A stretch of 10,132 bases of DNA, from NCBI GenBank assembly GCA_964446495.1, contig CAYUOY010000144.1, forward strand, positions 1 through 10,132, in the 5' to 3' direction. Within the stretch, counting starts at the first letter, position 1. Each line of letters opens with the position of its first letter. This stretch comes from JAADHU01 sp964446495. Its GTDB lineage: Bacteria > Pseudomonadota > Gammaproteobacteria > Steroidobacterales > Woeseiaceae. Below the pieces are notes generated by a model. That model saw nothing but the letters and a program-made list of their open reading frames with translations, ran no database searches and was not told where the DNA came from. Positions 6,595 through 10,132 of this stretch are shown here, piece by piece. The translations under genes were made by a program, and so were the position numbers.

Positions 6595-7209
6595 ATGACA
6601 GAAGCATCAAATCAGAAGTCCACTGTCTATGTTGTTGACGATGATCAGGCCATTCGACACGCGATGGAGTTACTCATGCGTTCAGTTGGCCTTGACTACG
6701 AGATTTTTCACTCCGCAGACCAGTTCCTGGAATGCTATACGGAGGAATTCGCCGGCTGCCTGGTACTCGATATTCGCATGCCGGGCCTCGGTGGGCTGGA
6801 GCTGCAACAAAAGCTGATCGAGCTCGACAGCGCGTTACCCATCATTTTCATTACCGGTCACGGAGATGTGCCTATGGCCGTGGAGGCCATGCAAAAAGGC
6901 GCGGTGGATTTTATTCAGAAACCGTTTCGCGACCAGGAACTACTCGACCGCATTGGAGAAGCCCTGAAGTCCGACCGGGAAATGCGCTCGGTACGGGAAG
7001 AGAAGGCCGAGGTATCAGCACGACTCGACAAGCTGACGAAACGCGAACATGAAGTCCTTGACCTGGTGGTCACCGGAAAACCCAACAAGATCATTGCCTA
7101 TGAACTCGGCGTCAGCCAGCGCACAGTCGAGATTCATCGCGCCCGCGTCATGGAGAAAATGGAAGCAAAATCTCTGGCCGACCTGGTCCGGATGCACATG
7201 ACCGCGTAA
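6595..7209 (+). CDS. FixJ-family two-component response regulator (orphan)
   Basis: This 204-residue protein pairs a receiver domain with a LuxR-type DNA-binding domain. Receiver residues are intact: acidic pocket Asp15-Asp17 in VYVVDDDQAIR, phospho-acceptor Asp59 in LVLDIRMPG, Thr87 in FITGHGD and Lys109 in FIQKPF. A charged linker (about 112-146) leads to the helix-turn-helix LTKREHEVLDLVVTGKPNKIIAYELGVSQRTVEIHRARVMEKM, given here as LTKREHEVLDLVV and NKIIAYELGVSQRTVEIHRA. FITGHGDVPMAVEAM and the RTVEIHRARVMEKM helix are typical of FixJ/TodT-like regulators, which often control oxygen, respiratory or catabolic genes. ATG 6595 follows GAGG at 6586-6589. The in-frame TTG at 6523 would add an unconserved extension. 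No histidine kinase is adjacent, so the signal is unknown. The stop is 12 nt from the convergent DksA-like gene. Confidence 0.93.
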   Translation: MTEASNQKSTVYVVDDDQAIRHAMELLMRSVGLDYEIFHSADQFLECYTEEFAGCLVLDIRMPGLGGLELQQKLIELDSALPIIFITGHGDVPMAVEAMQKGAVDFIQKPFRDQELLDRIGEALKSDREMRSVREEKAEVSARLDKLTKREHEVLDLVVTGKPNKIIAYELGVSQRTVEIHRARVMEKMEAKSLADLVRMHMTA

Positions 7210-7221
7210 ATAGCGGCGTAA

Positions 7222-7581
7222 CTACCGGGCGTGAGCCCGAATCTTTTCGTCCAGTTCCGCGCATTCAATACATTCTATGGCATAAGGATAGGCCATCAAT
7301 CGCGCCTCGCCGATGGGCCCATCGCAGGCACTGCAGGTTCCGTAGGTACCCTTGTCGATAAGATCAAGCACCGTGGCAATCTTGCCAAGTTCCTCACGCG
7401 CCTCGTTACCCAACGCATCGACAACTTCACTGTCCTCAAGCTGCTTGGCCCGTTCTTCGGAGTCCGTAGCGAGTCCCCGCCGAACATTGCTCGTGATTCG
7501 CTCCAGACGAGCCACCAGCTCGCCTTTCTTTATTTGCAGCTTGTCTTGCAGATCTTCTCGCGATGCCTTGTCCACAACCAT
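7222..7581 (-). CDS. Short DksA/TraR-family C4 zinc-finger protein
   Basis: This 119-residue protein has an N-terminal helical hairpin (LQDKLQIKKGELVARLERI ... EVVDALGNEAREELGKI) and a C-terminal zinc finger. The four ligands are Cys83, Cys86, Cys104 and Cys107 in CSAC and CIEC, spaced C-x2-C-x17-C-x2-C as in DksA/TraR. DksA proteins insert the hairpin into the RNA polymerase secondary channel and act with ppGpp. This one is shorter than E. coli DksA (151 residues), and its hairpin-tip acidic pattern (LEDSEVVDAL) differs, so it is better called a DksA-like paralogue. ATG 7581 has GGGAG at 7590-7586. The upstream TTG at 7614 would place that ribosome site inside the gene. It is divergent from the universal stress gene and convergent with the response regulator. 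Confidence 0.88.
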   Translation of the reverse strand: MVVDKASREDLQDKLQIKKGELVARLERITSNVRRGLATDSEERAKQLEDSEVVDALGNEAREELGKIATVLDLIDKGTYGTCSACDGPIGEARLMAYPYAIECIECAELDEKIRAHAR

Positions 7582-7821
7582 CAATCTCCCGTGCGGTGCC
7601 GATGACTCCGGCAACCATTGCCATTTCGCGTTATCAATTGGCGCTCAACATCTGTCTGCGTTTCAATGCTTGAGATCTTTACACGCGACCACAGGCAAAA
7701 ACATACGTAAATTCCGATGCCAGCTAAGGAACAGGTCGTATGGCGGATTAGTCCTAATATTCATACGATCTTAGGTCAGAGTTGGATCAGCAATTGCCAC
7801 TCATTCATGACAGGAGACGAC
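7582..7821. promoter_or_regulatory. Divergent spacer between DksA-like and universal stress genes
   Basis: This region must hold both promoters, but no good -35/-10 pair can be assigned by eye. It contains the inverted repeat TCGTATG (7736-7742) / CATACGA (7762-7768) with 19 nt between. A third CATACG lies at 7702-7707, inside the palindrome TACGTA at 7704-7709. A second inverted pair is CCTAA (7753-7757) / TTAGG (7771-7775). They may be regulator sites. No binding protein can be named. Confidence 0.35.
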
Positions 7822-8784
7822 ATGCGCAAGATCTCAAGAATTCTGTGTGTAATTGACCCGACAGCCGATGAACAACCGGCGATGCAGCGTGCCGCCTGGT
7901 TGGCGGAAAGCGTGGGCGCCGAACTTGAATTGTTGGTGTGTTACTACAACGAGTACCTTAGCGGTGATCGACTATTTGACTCTCCGTCGCTCGAAAAAGC
8001 GCGTGGTGAAGTCATTGCCGGACATGAAAAACACCTCGACAAGCTGGCGGAGCCGCTGCGGCATGCCGGACTGGTAGTGCAAACAAAGGCTGTCTGGGAC
8101 CACCCGTTGCACGCCGGTGTGGTAAGGCGTGCAATCGCATTCGGCGCCGACATGGTCTTCAAAGACACACATCATCACTCGGCGGTTTCCCGAGTATTGC
8201 TGACCAATACCGACTGGAGCCTGATCAGGACCTGCCCGGTACCACTGTGGCTGGCCAAACCTGGGGAACTCCCGGAGAAGAAAATTTTCCTGGCGGCTAT
8301 CGATCCATTGAATGACCACGACAAGCCTGCCGCGCTCGACGATGAAATTCTGGTGCTTGGCAAAATGCTGGCTGAGCAGACTAACGCAGAGATCCGGGCA
8401 TTCCATTCGTATGACCCACGGATCGCTGTTGCTACCGCTACCGCCAATGCCTACATCCCGGTATCGCTGCCTTTTGACGAGATCGAGGAGCAGATGCGCG
8501 AGCAGCATGAGAAGCGCTTCGCCGAGATTACCGATTTCCATGGCATTGATAATGACAAGGCGCATCTGGTAGCCGGATTGACGCATGAGGAGTTGCCACA
8601 ACTTGCTGAAAAAATAGAAGCTACGGTGGTCATCATGGGTGCCGTCGCCCGAAACCGCTGGAAACGCCTGTTTATTGGCGCCACGGCCGAACGAACTCTG
8701 GACCGTCTGCCTTGTGACTTGCTCATCGTCAAACCGGACTGGTTCAAAACGCCGGTCGACCTGAGCAGCGAGGAGCCGGGCTAG
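7822..8784 (+). CDS. Tandem universal stress protein, UspE-like
   Basis: This 320-residue protein has two UspA domains in tandem, as in E. coli UspE. Domain 1 (about 1-155) begins ISRILCVIDPTADEQPAMQRA and ends RTCPVPLWLAKP. Domain 2 (about 158-310) begins KIFLAAIDPLN and ends CDLLIVKPDW. Domain 2 has VVIMGAVARNRWKRLFIGATAERTLDRL, given here as GAVARNRWKRLFIGATAE, close to the nucleotide-loop wording of UspE-type second domains. Domain 1 has HHHSAVSRVLLTNTDWSLI in the same place and lacks the glycine-rich loop, as is usual for UspE. The role is stress survival in the cytoplasm, with mechanism unresolved for this class. ATG 7822 follows AGGAG at 7812-7816. Earlier in-frame starts lie before that ribosome site. 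A strong intrinsic terminator follows. Confidence 0.9.
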   Translation: MRKISRILCVIDPTADEQPAMQRAAWLAESVGAELELLVCYYNEYLSGDRLFDSPSLEKARGEVIAGHEKHLDKLAEPLRHAGLVVQTKAVWDHPLHAGVVRRAIAFGADMVFKDTHHHSAVSRVLLTNTDWSLIRTCPVPLWLAKPGELPEKKIFLAAIDPLNDHDKPAALDDEILVLGKMLAEQTNAEIRAFHSYDPRIAVATATANAYIPVSLPFDEIEEQMREQHEKRFAEITDFHGIDNDKAHLVAGLTHEELPQLAEKIEATVVIMGAVARNRWKRLFIGATAERTLDRLPCDLLIVKPDWFKTPVDLSSEEPG

Positions 8785-8810
8785 CGAGTAATTGAGGAAA
8801 ATTTTTGTAG

Positions 8811-8838
8811 CGGCCATCTACTCTTATATTGATGGCCG
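8811..8838 (+). other. Hairpin preceding the terminator
   Basis: CGGCCATC (8811-8818) pairs perfectly with GATGGCCG (8831-8838) around a 12-nt AT-rich loop. It lies directly after the stress gene and abuts the terminator stem. It could protect the 3' end of the transcript or help termination. Confidence 0.6.
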
Positions 8839-8839
8839 G

Positions 8840-8872
8840 AACCGGTACACTCCCCCGTGCCGGTTTTTTTTT
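8840..8872 (+). terminator. Rho-independent terminator
   Basis: AACCGG and CAC pair with GTG and CCGGTT (8840-8850 with 8857-8865), with a TA bulge and loop TCCCCC. Nine T residues follow at 8864-8872. It ends transcription of the universal stress gene and isolates the oxidoreductase gene downstream. Confidence 0.92.
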
Positions 8873-8942
8873 GCGCGAAGGTCCGGCGACTCAGGCGACA
8901 AGAACCGAATGATGTCAAATATATAGCGCGGGAAACGGAATC

Positions 8943-10094
8943 ATGAAAACAGCAGGCAACGCATCCAGACGAAGAGTTCTCAAGTCCATGGCCGGCATCG
9001 CCGCCACGGCATCACTTGGCGCCTGTGCAACGGTAGCATCGACTGGCAACGGCACGCGGTACGACAGACCCTTGTCTCGCAAACCGTTTGTCGCCCCGCG
9101 CATTACGAATGATCGGATTGTGCGCGTCATTACCGGTCTCAGACCCTTTCGACCGCAGGGTTTTGTCGTCAAGCGTGAACAATTCGACGCCAAGACAGTA
9201 ATTCACAACTACGGCCATGGCGGCGGCGGCATAACGCTTTCGTGGGGCTCGTCCGCCCTGGCTGTGCGGGAATCTATGGGCCTGGTTGTCGGTGAAGCTG
9301 CGGTGGTCGGTGGCGGTATTATGGGTCTGACGACCGCGCGCCTGTTACAGGACGCTGGCTGGCAGGTTACTATTTACACCCGCGATGTGACCCGGCACAG
9401 CACCTCCAATGTTGGTGCAGGACAATGGGGGCCAACCAGCGTTTTCGAAGAAGGCGTCGCATCCAAAGCGTTTGAGGAACAATATAAATTCGCGGCTCGC
9501 ATCGCGCATCACGCCTTCCAGAACCTGAGTGGCGCGAATTACGGCGTCACCTTCAATGAAAACTACTTCCTCGGCAACGAGCCTCCCGAAGAATCTTTTT
9601 ACTTACGTGAATTGCCGGAATTGTTCACCTCAGTAGCAACGCTCGAACCGCATGAGCATCCGTTTCCAGTGCCCTACGTCAAGCGCATGGTGACCATGCT
9701 GGTCCAACCAGCCACCTTCCTGCGCAGAGTTCGCAATGACTTTTACCTGGCGGGCGGAAAATTCGTTATCCGCGATTTTTCCAGTCGATCGGAATTGCTC
9801 TCGCTAGATGAATCCACGATCTTCAATTGCACGGGTCTCGGCGCCAAAGCCTTGTTTGACGATGAAAATCTGATTCCCATCAAGGGACAACTGGTATTTA
9901 TGCAGCCCGATCCGGCGGTCGACTATCTGACCATCGGCGGCGGATCCGATGTCACCTACATGTTTCCGCGTAAGGGAGAAATCCTGCTAGGCGGCTCCTA
10001 CCAGTTCAATGACTGGACGCGTCACGTGGAAACCGACGTGACTGAAAGAATCATTGCAGACAACCGGGCCATCTTCGACAACATGCGATTGTAA
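8943..10094 (+). CDS. Tat-exported D-amino-acid-oxidase-family FAD oxidoreductase, circularly permuted
   Basis: This 383-residue protein starts with a Tat signal: SRRRVLK at 8-14, then a hydrophobic stretch ending SLGAC. Cys28 is a possible lipidation site. Residues 58-102 carry DRIVRVITGLRPFRPQGF and VIHNYGHGGGGITLSWGSS. In D-amino-acid and D-aspartate oxidases this is the C-terminal module, with Arg67 of GLRP matching the substrate-carboxylate Arg (Arg283 in human DAAO). The FAD Rossmann motif VVGGGIMGLTTARLL comes only at 121-135. The usual order follows: STSNVGAGQW, HPFPVPYV, FNCTGLGAKALF (294-305), IKGQLVF and ILLGGSYQFNDW. The protein ends at DNMRL, just where the GLRP module normally follows. 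DNA after the stop does not encode it. Expected activity is oxidative deamination of a D-amino acid or related amine in the periplasm, producing an imino acid and hydrogen peroxide. The substrate is unknown. Confidence 0.88.
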   Translation: MKTAGNASRRRVLKSMAGIAATASLGACATVASTGNGTRYDRPLSRKPFVAPRITNDRIVRVITGLRPFRPQGFVVKREQFDAKTVIHNYGHGGGGITLSWGSSALAVRESMGLVVGEAAVVGGGIMGLTTARLLQDAGWQVTIYTRDVTRHSTSNVGAGQWGPTSVFEEGVASKAFEEQYKFAARIAHHAFQNLSGANYGVTFNENYFLGNEPPEESFYLRELPELFTSVATLEPHEHPFPVPYVKRMVTMLVQPATFLRRVRNDFYLAGGKFVIRDFSSRSELLSLDESTIFNCTGLGAKALFDDENLIPIKGQLVFMQPDPAVDYLTIGGGSDVTYMFPRKGEILLGGSYQFNDWTRHVETDVTERIIADNRAIFDNMRL

Positions 10095-10108
10095 ACCAGC
10101 CCGCGTAG

Positions 10109-10114
10109 TATAAT
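10109..10114 (+). promoter_or_regulatory. Possible -10 box at right edge
   Basis: A perfect TATAAT lies 15 nt after the oxidoreductase stop. No good -35 is placed; TTGTAA at 10089-10094 is only 14 nt away. A short inverted repeat, ACCAGC (10095-10100) / GCTGGT (10127-10132), surrounds it at the window end. It may start the next gene to the right. Confidence 0.3.
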
Positions 10115-10132
10115 TTCTGGCGCCACGCTGGT

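Noticed and set aside
7972..8817. Long 281-codon minus-strand frame opposite the universal stress gene
   Set aside because: It is antisense to a clear two-domain Usp protein, matches no family I recognise, and runs through the hairpin after that gene.
8895..8925. GCGACA / TATATA as promoter for the oxidoreductase
   Set aside because: The spacer is 19 nt, both boxes match only 4 of 6 positions, and the leader would be about 10 nt, leaving little room for a ribosome site.
10060..10132. Frameshift hiding a normal C-terminal DAAO module after the stop
   Set aside because: The 38 bases after the stop do not encode GLRP-like residues in any frame, and the module is already present once at the N-terminus.

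Overview
The window carries nine genes, one of them cut by the left edge. It looks like chromosomal DNA of a gammaproteobacterium with moderately high GC. The evidence is Shine-Dalgarno-led ATG/GTG starts, a UspE-type tandem stress protein, a short DksA/TraR-like protein, a TetR-controlled YbhG-type exporter and a Tat-exported oxidoreductase. No rRNA, tRNA, CRISPR array, transposase or phage gene is visible. The genus cannot be fixed from the sequence.

Layout. 3-983: C-terminal part of a TPR protein (+). 1081-1533: exported RidA-family protein (+), convergent with a DJ-1/PfpI-family gene (-, about 1559-2134) whose natural start appears to be ATT. 2147-2670: non-coding stretch with a 118-bp nested palindromic element (2440-2557), followed by a TetR-gene promoter holding two similar operator-like sites. 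2671-6330: compact four-gene operon of TetR regulator, HlyD-type lipoprotein adaptor, ABC ATPase and ABC-2 permease, with two ATGA overlaps and one 2-nt gap. 6595-7209: orphan FixJ-type response regulator (+), nearly touching a convergent DksA/TraR-like gene (-, 7222-7581). 7822-8784: tandem universal stress protein (+), closed by a strong intrinsic terminator. 8943-10094: Tat-exported FAD oxidoreductase of the D-amino-acid-oxidase family (+).

The most unusual item is this last protein. The segment that forms the C-terminus of ordinary D-amino-acid oxidases (GLRPxRP, then HNYGHGG...TLSWG) lies here at residues 64-102, ahead of the FAD-binding Rossmann motif at 121-132. The protein ends just where that segment would normally begin, so it reads as a natural circular permutation placed behind a Tat signal.

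How the genes may work together. The TetR operon is a self-contained, probably autorepressed efflux module lacking only an outer-membrane channel. The response regulator, DksA-like protein and tandem Usp suggest a stress or respiration-related neighbourhood. The exported oxidase would make imino acids, and the exported RidA homologue belongs to a family that hydrolyses imines. They are about 7.4 kb apart, so a functional link is only a hypothesis.
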